A stretch of 64,000 bases of DNA from Paenibacillus sp. 453mf. Its GTDB lineage: Bacteria > Bacillota > Bacilli > Paenibacillales > Paenibacillaceae. The DNA lies in assembly GCF_900116105.1 (NCBI RefSeq), contig NZ_FPAC01000001.1, forward strand, positions 2,917,135-2,981,134, given 5' to 3'. Positions 37,446 through 46,308 of the stretch are shown here, piece after piece. The position numbers and the translations under genes were made by a program. Within the stretch, counting starts at the first letter, position 1. Every line of letters starts with the position of its first letter. A model generated the notes under the pieces. The model worked only from the letters and a program-made list of their open reading frames with translations, searched no databases and was not told where the DNA came from.

Positions 37446-38186
37446 TTATAATAGTGCATTCACTTGGTCCAGCACACGGCCGATCGGTTCTGTTATCAGC
37501 AGCTCTGCCCTGCTGTCGTAAGGCGTTGGTGTTGCATTCAGCAAGACGGTATGCTTGCCTTGAAAATAAGTGACGAGCTGCGCAGCAGGCTGAACGGTTA
37601 ATGAAGTTCCTCCGATGATCATCAAATCCGCTTCAGACAGAGCATCCACAGCATGGTACAGGGTCGTCTGATCAAGTGATTCTCCGTACAGCACGACATC
37701 CGGCTTGATAATACCATTACATTTGTTACACAGAGGAACCAATGATTCTGACGCTATTATGGCATCGAGATCATAGAAATGGGCACAGTCCATACAGTAG
37801 TTGCGATGAACAGAACCGTGAAGCTCATGTACCTTCCCACAGCCTGCCGCCTGATGCAAACCATCGATATTTTGAGTGATCACAGCAGACAGCTTACCTT
37901 CCTTCTCAAGCCGGGCAAGCAAGCGGTGTGCACCGTTGGGCTTGGCATGAGGGTGAAGCATTTTGGAACGATAAAAGTCATAGAAAATATCCGGATGCAG
38001 CATAAAAAAGTCAATACTGAGCAGCTCCTCAGGTGAGTACGGAGAATGCTGCTCTGTCTGATAAATCCCGGCAGCAGATCGAAAATCTGGAATTCCACTC
38101 TCCGTAGATGTACCTGCTCCGCCAAAAAACACGATCTTCATGCTCTCACGAATCCACGTAACTAAAGGTTCAAACGCATCAGCCAT
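37446..38186 (-). CDS. cobB: NAD-dependent protein deacylase, sirtuin family
   Basis: Removes acetyl or other acyl groups from protein lysines with NAD. The 246-residue protein has FFGGAGTSTESGIPDFRS near the start, the NAD/catalytic segment TQNIDGLHQAAG and VHELHGS with the catalytic histidine, a zinc site CMDC plus CNKC, and IIGGTSLTVQPAA. The ATG at 38186 follows GGAGGGCGAGG. It lies downstream of a HAD phosphatase gene and is probably co-transcribed with it. Confidence 0.94.
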   Translation of the reverse strand: MADAFEPLVTWIRESMKIVFFGGAGTSTESGIPDFRSAAGIYQTEQHSPYSPEELLSIDFFMLHPDIFYDFYRSKMLHPHAKPNGAHRLLARLEKEGKLSAVITQNIDGLHQAAGCGKVHELHGSVHRNYCMDCAHFYDLDAIIASESLVPLCNKCNGIIKPDVVLYGESLDQTTLYHAVDALSEADLMIIGGTSLTVQPAAQLVTYFQGKHTVLLNATPTPYDSRAELLITEPIGRVLDQVNALL

Positions 38187-38249
38187 TTCCTCGCCCTCCC
38201 TTCGTACCCCTTTTACGATAAATTGTTCTTTTGGATCCAAGCAAAAGCT

Positions 38250-39017
38250 TCACTTCAGAAAAATTTGGTCATAATGCGTAATCACGGTGTCCGCATGCTT
38301 TAAATAGGACGTATCTCCTGATGGAACAATTCCGATGTTTATTTGAGCACCCGCACTTCTCCCCATTTGCATATCTCCGTTGCTGTCGCCGATGACAGCC
38401 AGCTGCCCAGGAGAAAGTCCAAGTGCTAAACAAGCCGCTTGCACACTTTCAGGATCAGGCTTGCTGCTCGTCACCCGGTCAAATCCAATTATAACATCAA
38501 AATAGTCGAGAATATCCAGCCATTCGAGATGCAATGTAGCATTAGAAGTAGAATCTGCCGTAACCACACCCAGCAAGAGTCCCTGAGCCTTACAGCGGTC
38601 CAGAAATGGAATCAGTCCGTCCAATGGAATTGCATGATCCTTGCTTATCAATTCGTTAGCTCTGGCACTAATCTCACGAATGCAGGTTATTGCATCATTC
38701 CAGGCCATTCCGGCAGCATACAGCTGCCAGGCAAGAACTGCGGTAGACTCGCTTACCGTTGCAATAGCAAACGGTCCTTCGGCGTCGTAGCCTGCGACCT
38801 TCCCATGTGCATCATATCTGGTCCCCAGCACTTGGTCACGCTGTCCAGTAAAGTTCTTCCCCATAACAGCCAGCTGAGCTTCCAGTGCATCAAGTACATA
38901 ATTTCCCCAAGGGGTCCATAATGCCTCAATGTCTAGGAGCGTTCCATCCTTATCGAATAAAATGCCAGAAATATGCGCTTCCTTCTGTCCGGCCTTCAAT
39001 AGAGCGATTTGAATCAC
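38250..39017 (-). CDS. HAD-family hydrolase
   Basis: A 255-residue phosphatase of the phosphoglycolate-phosphatase-like group. It contains the four HAD motifs: DKDGTLLD, VTADSTS, K in SSKPDPESV and GDSNGDMQMG. The substrate is unknown. The start is uncertain: GTG at 39017 follows AAGAGG closely, and a later start would remove only a few residues. It lies upstream of the sirtuin gene with 63 bp between them. Confidence 0.82.
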   Translation of the reverse strand: MIQIALLKAGQKEAHISGILFDKDGTLLDIEALWTPWGNYVLDALEAQLAVMGKNFTGQRDQVLGTRYDAHGKVAGYDAEGPFAIATVSESTAVLAWQLYAAGMAWNDAITCIREISARANELISKDHAIPLDGLIPFLDRCKAQGLLLGVVTADSTSNATLHLEWLDILDYFDVIIGFDRVTSSKPDPESVQAACLALGLSPGQLAVIGDSNGDMQMGRSAGAQINIGIVPSGDTSYLKHADTVITHYDQIFLK

Positions 39018-39033
39018 TTCCTCTTGATTATTT

Positions 39034-39067
39034 AAAAATTCTGACCGAAGGTTCGGCCAGAATTTTT
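39034..39067 (-). terminator. kdgK-eda terminator
   Basis: AAAAATTCTG and CAGAATTTTT with an inner CCGAA/TTCGG pairing form a strong hairpin that is symmetrical enough to work in both directions. Confidence 0.8.
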
Positions 39068-39151
39068 AGGGGCTTATTCCTGTGCAGAATCGATTTGCTG
39101 CAGCCATGCGATTAACATAGCTCTTTCCTGCCACCAGCTTCTCTCGACTAG

Positions 39152-39820
39152 TTATTTCTCTTGAACTGCCTTCCGGTATGCATCCATATACTGCTCGGCT
39201 TTGCGGCGGACATGGGTCATATCACCGGTCTTGACGGCCTCCGCTGTCAGGTCTGAACCGATTCCGACGGCGACCGCTCCTCCTTTAATCCAGTCTCCCA
39301 GATTGCTTAATGACACTCCGCCAGTTGGCATAAAGTTCGCTTGAGGGAGTGGGCCCTTCATTGTTTTGATAATTGAGGGATCGTATACGTTCCCTGGGAA
39401 TAGTTTAACAACATCCACACCAAGTTCCAAGGCTGACTGAACCTCGGCAATCGTCATGACTCCCGGCAGAATAGGAACACGGTACAGATTGCACAATTTG
39501 ACGGTGTCAGGATTCAAAGCTGGGCCTACGATAAACTCCGATCCTGCCATAATCGCAGCACGTGCAGATTGCGGCTCCAGAACCGTCCCTGCCCCGATAA
39601 TAGCAAAATTCTGTTCATTCACTGCATTCCATGAATAGTTCTGGCTCAAACGCTCAATGGCCTGCAGTGCCCCAGGTACGGTCAGTGTGATCTCAATGAC
39701 TTTGATGCCGCCTGCAATCGCCTGCTCTGCCATCTGAACAACCTGATCGGCCGAATCCGCACGTAGCACAGCAACGACGCCATGCTCAAATATTTTATGT
39801 AGCAGCTCTAATTTTTTCAT
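39152..39820 (-). CDS. eda: 2-dehydro-3-deoxyphosphogluconate (KDPG) aldolase
   Basis: Splits KDPG to pyruvate and glyceraldehyde-3-phosphate, and acts on 4-hydroxy-2-oxoglutarate in many species. The 222-residue TIM barrel shows IKVIEITLTVPGAL with the catalytic glutamate, the Schiff-base lysine in VDVVKLFPGN, and the phosphate site MPTGGVSL. AAAGGGGA precedes the ATG. It follows kdgK by 72 bp, so the two enzymes complete the end of the hexuronate/KDG route. Confidence 0.95.
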   Translation of the reverse strand: MKKLELLHKIFEHGVVAVLRADSADQVVQMAEQAIAGGIKVIEITLTVPGALQAIERLSQNYSWNAVNEQNFAIIGAGTVLEPQSARAAIMAGSEFIVGPALNPDTVKLCNLYRVPILPGVMTIAEVQSALELGVDVVKLFPGNVYDPSIIKTMKGPLPQANFMPTGGVSLSNLGDWIKGGAVAVGIGSDLTAEAVKTGDMTHVRRKAEQYMDAYRKAVQEK

Positions 39821-39892
39821 TGTTATTTAATCCCCTTTGCATGATTTAATAAATGAACTACAGTAAGATTGAGATCACCCTATTACACTTGC

Positions 39893-40861
39893 TTACCGTT
39901 CAATATGGTGGGCATTGCTGAGCTTGGCCTTAACTTCAGCTGCTGTAGGAAGCGCTTCCCAATCTCCTACAGCTTGAACCATCAAGCTTCCGGTCAGACT
40001 GCCAATGCCTGTTGCCTGCACAGGATTCAAGCCTTGCAAAATACCGGATAAAAATCCTGCGGCAAAGCCATCGCCTGCGCCAACGGTATCTATAACTTGA
40101 TCCGCCTTTACAAAGGGAACTTCTTCCACAGAACCTTGCTGCAGTACATAAGTCAACTCCGGACCACCCTTAACAATGGATACGGCATCTAGTTGTTTTA
40201 GACGATCAAATATTTTATCCGTATTCTCTTCCTCATAGAGCATCTTGAGTTCATCCAGTCCCGGAAGAAAATAATCGGCCTCTTGTGCAAGGGACAGCAA
40301 AACAGGCCTTGCCTCTTGAAGTGTCCACAGCTTCAGTCGCAAGTTAGGGTCAAAGCTAACAAGAACACCTGCCTGCTTGGCGATCCGAACTGCTTCAAGG
40401 ACTGTCTCTCTGCTGGATTCACTTATTGCTGCAGTAATACCTGTAACATGCAGAATTTTAGCTCTCGAAATGTAGTCCGTGTCAAGGTCTGAGGTCGTCA
40501 TCTGGCTTGCAGCTGAATATCTGCGATAATAATGTACAGAAGATTTGCCCGGCATATTTTCTCTGATCATAAGTCCTGTAGCTTCGCCTTCGCTCAGCTG
40601 AGCCCGGGAGACATCTACACCTTCGCCGCGAATCGCCTTATATATCATCTGACCCAGCGCATCATTACCCAGCCTTCCAAACCAGCCTGCACGGTGACCC
40701 AGTCTCGCCAGACCAATCGCTACGTTGCTCTCAGCGCCGCCAAACGATTTAGACAAGGTGCTCGCATATTCAAGTCCGCGTGTATCTTGTCCCGTAAACA
40801 AACCCATACTTTCACCGAACGTTACCGCTTCAGGCGAAGAATATTCCGTTTGATTTCCCAT
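39893..40861 (-). CDS. kdgK: 2-dehydro-3-deoxygluconokinase
   Basis: Phosphorylates 2-keto-3-deoxygluconate from pectin or hexuronate breakdown to give the substrate of Eda. The 322-residue PfkB/ribokinase-family protein has GGAESNVAIGLARLG near the start and the anion hole and catalytic aspartate in DTVGAGDGFAAGFLSG. The neighbour eda supports the substrate choice over other sugar kinases. GGGAGGG precedes the ATG. The promoter overlaps a perfect cre match. Confidence 0.92.
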   Translation of the reverse strand: MGNQTEYSSPEAVTFGESMGLFTGQDTRGLEYASTLSKSFGGAESNVAIGLARLGHRAGWFGRLGNDALGQMIYKAIRGEGVDVSRAQLSEGEATGLMIRENMPGKSSVHYYRRYSAASQMTTSDLDTDYISRAKILHVTGITAAISESSRETVLEAVRIAKQAGVLVSFDPNLRLKLWTLQEARPVLLSLAQEADYFLPGLDELKMLYEEENTDKIFDRLKQLDAVSIVKGGPELTYVLQQGSVEEVPFVKADQVIDTVGAGDGFAAGFLSGILQGLNPVQATGIGSLTGSLMVQAVGDWEALPTAAEVKAKLSNAHHIER

Positions 40862-40939
40862 AACAATCCCTCCCTCTCTCTTGTACCCTTCCTCACTTCC
40901 ATTTAGGTGCGCATACTTTCAAATTCGTTTACTTATTCC

Positions 40940-40968
40940 ATTGTTATCATCCATGGAACCGTTGTCAA
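40940..40968 (-). promoter_or_regulatory. kdgK-eda promoter
   Basis: On the minus strand TTGACA (40968-40963) and AACAAT (40945-40940) are 17 bp apart, about 80 bp upstream of kdgK. The -10 box is weak. Confidence 0.55.
40953..40967. promoter_or_regulatory. cre site overlapping the kdgK -35 box
   Basis: ATGGAACCGTTGTCA satisfies every position of the cre pattern WTGNAANCGNWNNCW. Its overlap with the -35 box predicts CcpA repression. Confidence 0.65.
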
Positions 40969-41133
40969 TCTACAATTTATACGATTTTTCTCAAAATAAA
41001 TGAACTCAGGACTTTATGTATGAAAATGATTCTACTATCCAAATTTTTGAAATTTTATCCGTTTCATCTATTTTTGTTCGTGGTAAGTACAAGCATATCC
41101 TTAACATCATTTAAGAAGAGGAGTGATTCATCC

Positions 41134-41388
41134 ATGGCACACACGCTGAAAGGAAATCGCCCCAAGATGACCCGTGCAGAAGCTGGGCGCCTCGGTGGAG
41201 AGGCAACATCCAAAAAGTATGATCGATCCTTCTATCAAAAAATCGGACGTAAAGGCGGCGAGACCACATCAGAAAATCACAGCTCTGACTTTTATCAAGA
41301 AATTGGCAGTAAAGGCGGAAAATCCACTGCTCGTTCACATGATCGGAGCTTCTATCGAGAAATCGGCCGTAAAGGAGGCCTTCGTTAG
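41134..41388 (+). CDS. KGG-repeat general stress protein
   Basis: An 84-residue, highly hydrophilic protein made of an N-terminal GRLGGEATSKKYD unit and three units of about 20 residues with the core FYQxIGxKGGxxT (KIGRKGGETT, EIGSKGGKST, EIGRKGG). This is the stress-induced repeat found in GsiB and YciG and related to group 1 LEA proteins. Such proteins build up in stress and are thought to protect other proteins during drying. The ATG at 41134 follows AAGAGGAG. The open frame continues upstream to 41020 without a start signal. Confidence 0.85.
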   Translation: MAHTLKGNRPKMTRAEAGRLGGEATSKKYDRSFYQKIGRKGGETTSENHSSDFYQEIGSKGGKSTARSHDRSFYREIGRKGGLR

Positions 41389-41587
41389 GAAGGAAGTCCC
41401 CCCGAAATCACCTTAAATTTGTAGAAATCTGACGTGAACTGTGATAGACTCATTTAAATACATTCTTACTATTAGCTCTTTAAAGCAGCACAGAAACAGT
41501 GATCGTTCATTCATTTCGTGCATACTGCTTTCACATGTGCAGTTCAAATGCTAATCAATATTTGATTCTTGGGGGGAAACAGACACC

Positions 41588-43276
41588 ATGGCACCAAAAA
41601 AAATGCGTTCAGACATGATTAAAAAAGGTTTTGACAGAGCGCCGCATCGAAGCTTGCTTCGTGCAGCCGGGGTAAAAGAAGAGGATTTCGGCAAGCCATT
41701 TATCGCCGTATGTAATTCATACATCGATATTGTACCAGGTCATGTTCATCTTCAGGAATTCGGAAAAATTGTAAAAGAAGCTATTATTGAAGCTGGCGGC
41801 GTTCCATTTGAATTCAATACAATCGGTGTTGATGATGGGATCGCAATGGGGCACATCGGTATGCGCTACTCGCTGCCAAGTCGTGATATCATTGCCGACT
41901 CCGTTGAAACGGTCGTATCTGCACACTGGTTTGACGGTATGGTCTGCATTCCGAACTGTGACAAGATTACGCCAGGAATGCTGATGGGAGCTCTTCGTGT
42001 TAACATTCCAACCATCTTCGTCAGCGGCGGACCCATGAAAGCAGGCCGTGACAAGAACGGACGCGCACTGTCGCTTACTTCTGTATTCGAAGGCGTTGGT
42101 GCTTATCAAGCCGGCAAGATCGATGATCAAAGCTTGCTTGAGCTTGAACAATTTGGCTGTCCGACTTGTGGTTCCTGCTCGGGTATGTTCACGGCGAACT
42201 CCATGAACTGTCTTGCTGAAGCGCTCGGTCTTGCTCTGCCGGGTAATGGTACCATTCTGGCCGTTGCGCCTGAGCGCCGTGATTTTGTTCGCAAATCGGC
42301 AACTCAGCTGATGGAACTAATCAAGATGGATCTGAAGCCGCGTGATATCGTGACTCCAGAAGCAATCGATAATGCATTCGCTTTGGATATGGCTATGGGT
42401 GGCTCCACCAATACGGTGCTCCACACACTAGCTCTTGCTCATGAAGCCGGCATTGAGTACCCGATCGAGCGTATCAATGAAGTCGCTAACCGCGTACCGC
42501 ATTTGTCTAAGCTCGCTCCTGCTTCCGACTATCATATTGAGGATGTCCAGAACGCAGGCGGCGTAAGTGCTGTACTGAACGAGCTGCTCAAGAAGCCGGG
42601 CGCACTTCATGCAGAGAATATTACGGTTACCGGCAAAACATTGCGCGAGAACGTAGAGAATTCACCTATTTTGGACGAGAATGTTATTCACAGACTGGAT
42701 AACCCACATTCTGAACGCGGAGGACTTGCCGTTCTCTTCGGTAATCTTGCACCAGAAGGCTCCATCATCAAGGTTGGTGCAGTAGATCCTTCTGTAGGCG
42801 GCTATCACAAAGGACCTGCCATTTGCTTCAACTCTCAAGAAGAAGCTCTTGAAGGTATTGCCAATGGCAAAGTAAAAGAAGGTCACGTTGTCGTTATCCG
42901 CTATGAAGGACCTAAAGGCGGACCAGGTATGCCAGAAATGCTTGCTCCTACCTCCCAAATCGTCGGGATGGGACTTGGTGCCAAGGTCGGCCTGATTACG
43001 GACGGACGTTTCTCTGGTGCATCTAGAGGAATCAGTATCGGACATATCTCTCCTGAGGCTGCTGAAGGTGGACCAATCGCCTTTGTACATGACGGAGACC
43101 TGATTGAGCTTGATCTCAACAATCGTAAGATTGAGCTGCTTGTCAGCGAGGAAGAGATGGAACGTCGCCGTGCTGAAGAATGGACGGAGTTTGAACCAAA
43201 AGTGAAGACGGGTTACTTGGCTCGTTACTCCAAACTCGTTACCAACGCCAGCAACGGCGGTGTCCTCAAAATATAA
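41588..43276 (+). CDS. ilvD: dihydroxy-acid dehydratase
   Basis: Third common step of valine and isoleucine synthesis: dehydration of dihydroxy acids to 2-keto acids. The 562-residue protein has the cluster-binding cysteines in [25 protein letters not shown] and [17 protein letters not shown], and the Mg-binding lysine region VDDGIAMGH. It is a single gene with a strong terminator after it. GGGGGG lies upstream of the ATG. No T-box or clear CodY site was recognised in the 200 bp before it. Confidence 0.97.
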   Translation: MAPKKMRSDMIKKGFDRAPHRSLLRAAGVKEEDFGKPFIAVCNSYIDIVPGHVHLQEFGKIVKEAIIEAGGVPFEFNTIGVDDGIAMGHIGMRYSLPSRDIIADSVETVVSAHWFDGMVCIPNCDKITPGMLMGALRVNIPTIFVSGGPMKAGRDKNGRALSLTSVFEGVGAYQAGKIDDQSLLELEQFGCPTCGSCSGMFTANSMNCLAEALGLALPGNGTILAVAPERRDFVRKSATQLMELIKMDLKPRDIVTPEAIDNAFALDMAMGGSTNTVLHTLALAHEAGIEYPIERINEVANRVPHLSKLAPASDYHIEDVQNAGGVSAVLNELLKKPGALHAENITVTGKTLRENVENSPILDENVIHRLDNPHSERGGLAVLFGNLAPEGSIIKVGAVDPSVGGYHKGPAICFNSQEEALEGIANGKVKEGHVVVIRYEGPKGGPGMPEMLAPTSQIVGMGLGAKVGLITDGRFSGASRGISIGHISPEAAEGGPIAFVHDGDLIELDLNNRKIELLVSEEEMERRRAEEWTEFEPKVKTGYLARYSKLVTNASNGGVLKI

Positions 43277-43298
43277 TTCTGCACTTATAGATAAATTA

Positions 43299-43333
43299 AA
43301 GGGATCCAATGCATAACAAGCATTGGATCCCTT
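43299..43333. terminator. terminator between ilvD and the deacetylase gene
   Basis: AAGGGATCCAATGC and GCATTGGATCCCTT form a perfect 14-bp stem with a 7-nt loop, followed by ATTCTTTTT. Confidence 0.88.
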
Positions 43334-43376
43334 ATTCTTTTTCATAATTATTCGAATCAACTTTAAGATAACTATA

Positions 43377-44810
43377 CTATGCCACAGGCGGTGTACGCGT
43401 TAAATCTGTATTACCTGTTAATGAGATTTCATCCTCATCCGAATAGGCTGACTTGGCCGTGCTTTGATCATAGACCGTGTCTTTTTTACGTCTCAATCCA
43501 TCACCGAAACGTTCAAATAAAATATCCATTGGCATCACAATCATTTTCGGAGTCATCTGATGACTTCCTTCCCGTAATCTTCCTTGACCTTCCGGATGTA
43601 TTACACTAAGCAGAATTTTTAAATACACTGATGTAGATGCCGCAAACAAACCACGCGGAAGATCCAGCACCGAGAATCCAAACTGTTCGGGTCCACGATT
43701 GATCATGCTGACACCGTACAATGCCTTCGCATTAGCCACTTCCGGGTCAAGGGCAGCAATCTTGACGAGATCAGGCAGCTGCTTCTCCATCATCCGGATC
43801 ATCCGGATCGCGAGATGAACAGGGGTTTTTGAAGAGGATCCCAGCTGGTACAGCTTCTTATTATCAAAATGAAGCTCAATGATGTCGTCCCCTTTTTGCA
43901 GGGCATGGCCATTCGGCAGCTTAATGGCCTTGCCTTGATAAGGACGAACTCGGTAATGCAAGAAAGGATCCTGAGGAGTTATCGTCTTCAGCTTGGTAAC
44001 CATATGGAATATCTGCTCCCAACCGAGCCATGCCCGCACTACTAATCTTTTTAGACCTGATTGAATCTTCATAACTGCCTCCCTTCCCGGTATTTGCTGC
44101 TTGGCAGCATAATGGAGTGAGATCATATCATCAATCCGTATACTTTGTATGTTTCGCTGACCGGCCTCAGTCAGAACCCGATCCAGCGCGATGAGCATTT
44201 GAGCCGGCGCATGCCGATCCGCTCCTGGCGTCGTTCCACAATCATGAAGCACCATCACCTCACCGCCACGCAGTTTCTTCAGCATCCGCTCTGTCAGTCG
44301 ATCTGCGCCTAACCGTTCTCTCCAATCGCCGAACATACCCGACCACAATACGATGCGATGGTGATGCTTCTTGGAAAAATCAAATAAATTGGTAATTCCC
44401 CAAGGTGGACGGTAATATAGTGCATGAGAGCCAGTAATCTTATATATAATGGAGCCTGTTCTTTCTATCTGCTGACGAACGACTTTGGGTGTCATTAGCC
44501 AGTTCGTTTGATGTATATAATTATGGATGCCGATGAGATGACCTTCGGCGTGCATTCTTTTTAACAGCTCGGGGTTGCGCTCCGCATGTTCACCCACAAC
44601 AAAAAAGGTGGCTTTGGCATTATGCTTCTTCAACAGATCAAGCAGCTGCGGCGTGTAATTGGGATCCGGCCCATCATCGAAAGTTAACGCAAAATCATTA
44701 AGATTCCTTCCGCGTCTGAATACTCGAAATCCGAATAAACGGCTAATTAAACTAGGTATAAATGCATAAAAAGATGTAATGTAAAAGAGCAACAGCAGCA
44801 AGTTCTGCAT
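43377..44810 (-). CDS. membrane-anchored polysaccharide deacetylase with YkoP-like C-terminal domain
   Basis: A 477-residue protein. An N-terminal membrane segment (about 1-22) precedes a NodB deacetylase domain (about 35-235) with TFDDGPDPNY, HNYIH as the metal-binding HxxxH (Asn replaces the usual Ser/Thr), RPPWG and VLHDCG. The C-terminal 220 residues (GWEQIFHMVTKLKT, YRVRPYQGKAI, IIELHFDNKKLY) resemble the YkoP type of unknown role. It probably removes acetyl groups from an outer polysaccharide or peptidoglycan. The ATG at 44810 has GAGG 9 bases upstream; the frame is open further up without support. Confidence 0.82.
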   Translation of the reverse strand: MQNLLLLLFYITSFYAFIPSLISRLFGFRVFRRGRNLNDFALTFDDGPDPNYTPQLLDLLKKHNAKATFFVVGEHAERNPELLKRMHAEGHLIGIHNYIHQTNWLMTPKVVRQQIERTGSIIYKITGSHALYYRPPWGITNLFDFSKKHHHRIVLWSGMFGDWRERLGADRLTERMLKKLRGGEVMVLHDCGTTPGADRHAPAQMLIALDRVLTEAGQRNIQSIRIDDMISLHYAAKQQIPGREAVMKIQSGLKRLVVRAWLGWEQIFHMVTKLKTITPQDPFLHYRVRPYQGKAIKLPNGHALQKGDDIIELHFDNKKLYQLGSSSKTPVHLAIRMIRMMEKQLPDLVKIAALDPEVANAKALYGVSMINRGPEQFGFSVLDLPRGLFAASTSVYLKILLSVIHPEGQGRLREGSHQMTPKMIVMPMDILFERFGDGLRRKKDTVYDQSTAKSAYSDEDEISLTGNTDLTRTPPVA

Positions 44811-45088
44811 AACGGTATTCCTCACTTTTTTAGACTCGTAACGTGTGGTTGTAAGACGTACATTACAAAATCTTAAAAACAACACTAACTATTATTTTAT
44901 CATATTGTGAATAAAATGAACCCTTCAATTTAAAATTAACGTATACTTCCTAGACAGATTAAACCAATATCTATACAGTAAATTGTAGTATTCCGAACCC
45001 ATTCTCTAACTCATCCCGCTGAAATTGATTTATTAGTTTAATCTTTCAAGTGAATTACACACTTTTCAAAAGGAGTCGTTGTTATAAT

Positions 45089-46216
45089 ATGCTTCCTCTT
45101 TACAAAAAATATTGGCGAACCGCACTCGATATTGGATTAATTGCGCTGACCGTATTTCTGATCATGTTTGTTTCAAGCCAGCTGTACCAGATTGCCGCTC
45201 CTGTATTTCTATCTTTTCTTGTATTTGTCATTATTGAGCCCTTGGCTAAGTTCCTACATAAAAAGGGATTAAAAAAAGCCTTAGCATCAGCCATCTCTGT
45301 GCTTCTGTTCGTGGCTGTTCTCTTAGGCATCTTCTTCGGACTAGGCGTTATCATTGTATCGTCCATTAGTCAATTCCAGGATAATATTCCGGCGTACATG
45401 GCACTGATACAGAGTCAGTTCACCCAGCTGCTTGAACTGTTCCAGACCCAGTGGAATGCGCTGCCAGCAACGGTGACCGACCAAATTAATCAGAATTTTG
45501 AAAAAGTAACGGCAGCTCTCTCCTCCTGGGGTGCGGGCTTCCTCGGTTACATTGTCGGTATGCTGAGCTCCTTCTCCTCATTCATCGGAAATTTTGCAGT
45601 AGCGATTATACTTGCCTTCTTCCTGAGCGTCGAGTTTGATATGTGGCGGATGATTACCAAAAGTAAAGCGCCCAATACGCTAAAGAAAGCTTATCTGTTC
45701 TTGAAGAATCATGTGTTCAAGGCAATTGGTGCTTATCTTAAGGCACAGCTGATACTCATCTCCATCACATTTGTGCTTGTACTGATCGGTCTAATCATTC
45801 TGGGAACCGGAAACGCCCTTACGCTTGCGCTCATCGCAGCTGTTCTGGATCTTCTGCCGCTGCTCGGGGTACCTGTTATATTTATTCCTTGGAGCATTTA
45901 TTTGTTCATCGTGGGTGATGTCGGAACTGCGATTGGCTTATTAGTGGTTATGGGCGTGACCATGCTCGTAAGACAACTGGCCGAGCCAAAAATATCAGGC
46001 AACTCCATCGGTGTGACGTCTGCGTATCTGATGCTGTCCTTTATGCTGATCTCGCTTTCGATCTTCGGCATTTCTGGAGTGATCCTCTCGCCAATCTTGC
46101 TGATTTTGATTAAAGAGTTATGGCAGCAGGGGTATTTGCAGCGCTGGATTCGATTGCCTGAGGATGAATTCCAATCCTCTCCTTTTGCAATGGATGATCA
46201 CGACAATCGAAATTAA
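45089..46216 (+). CDS. AI-2E family transporter (permease-like), first copy
   Basis: A 375-residue membrane protein with about seven membrane segments and the family signature region LLPLLGVPVIFIPWSIYLF and EPKISGNSIGVTSAYLMLSF. Members include TqsA and YtvI-type proteins, exporters or ion antiporters of varied function. The ATG at 45089 gives LPLYKKYWRTALD as N-terminus, with AAAAGGAG upstream. A GTG at 45050 is in frame but lacks a site. It is a single gene. Confidence 0.87.
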   Translation: MLPLYKKYWRTALDIGLIALTVFLIMFVSSQLYQIAAPVFLSFLVFVIIEPLAKFLHKKGLKKALASAISVLLFVAVLLGIFFGLGVIIVSSISQFQDNIPAYMALIQSQFTQLLELFQTQWNALPATVTDQINQNFEKVTAALSSWGAGFLGYIVGMLSSFSSFIGNFAVAIILAFFLSVEFDMWRMITKSKAPNTLKKAYLFLKNHVFKAIGAYLKAQLILISITFVLVLIGLIILGTGNALTLALIAAVLDLLPLLGVPVIFIPWSIYLFIVGDVGTAIGLLVVMGVTMLVRQLAEPKISGNSIGVTSAYLMLSFMLISLSIFGISGVILSPILLILIKELWQQGYLQRWIRLPEDEFQSSPFAMDDHDNRN

Positions 46217-46226
46217 TATCTAACTC

Positions 46227-46278
46227 AAAAAGGATAGACAGGCACCTAAAATTAGCATGCCTCCTCTATCCTTTTTTT
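46227..46278. terminator. bidirectional terminator
   Basis: AAAAAGGATAGA and TCTATCCTTTTT pair with inner GGCA/TGCC pairing. It lies between convergent genes, with A and T runs on both sides. Confidence 0.85.
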
Positions 46279-46308
46279 GTTTGTGGAAATTATGGATTGC
46301 TTACTCTT

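Noticed and set aside
41020..41133. Hydrophobic N-terminal extension of the KGG-repeat protein
   Set aside because: No ribosome site lies at 41020, while AAGAGGAG precedes the ATG at 41134, which also gives the normal soluble family form.
42662..43360. 232-residue open frame on the minus strand opposite ilvD
   Set aside because: It lies in the shadow of ilvD, without family resemblance or start signal.
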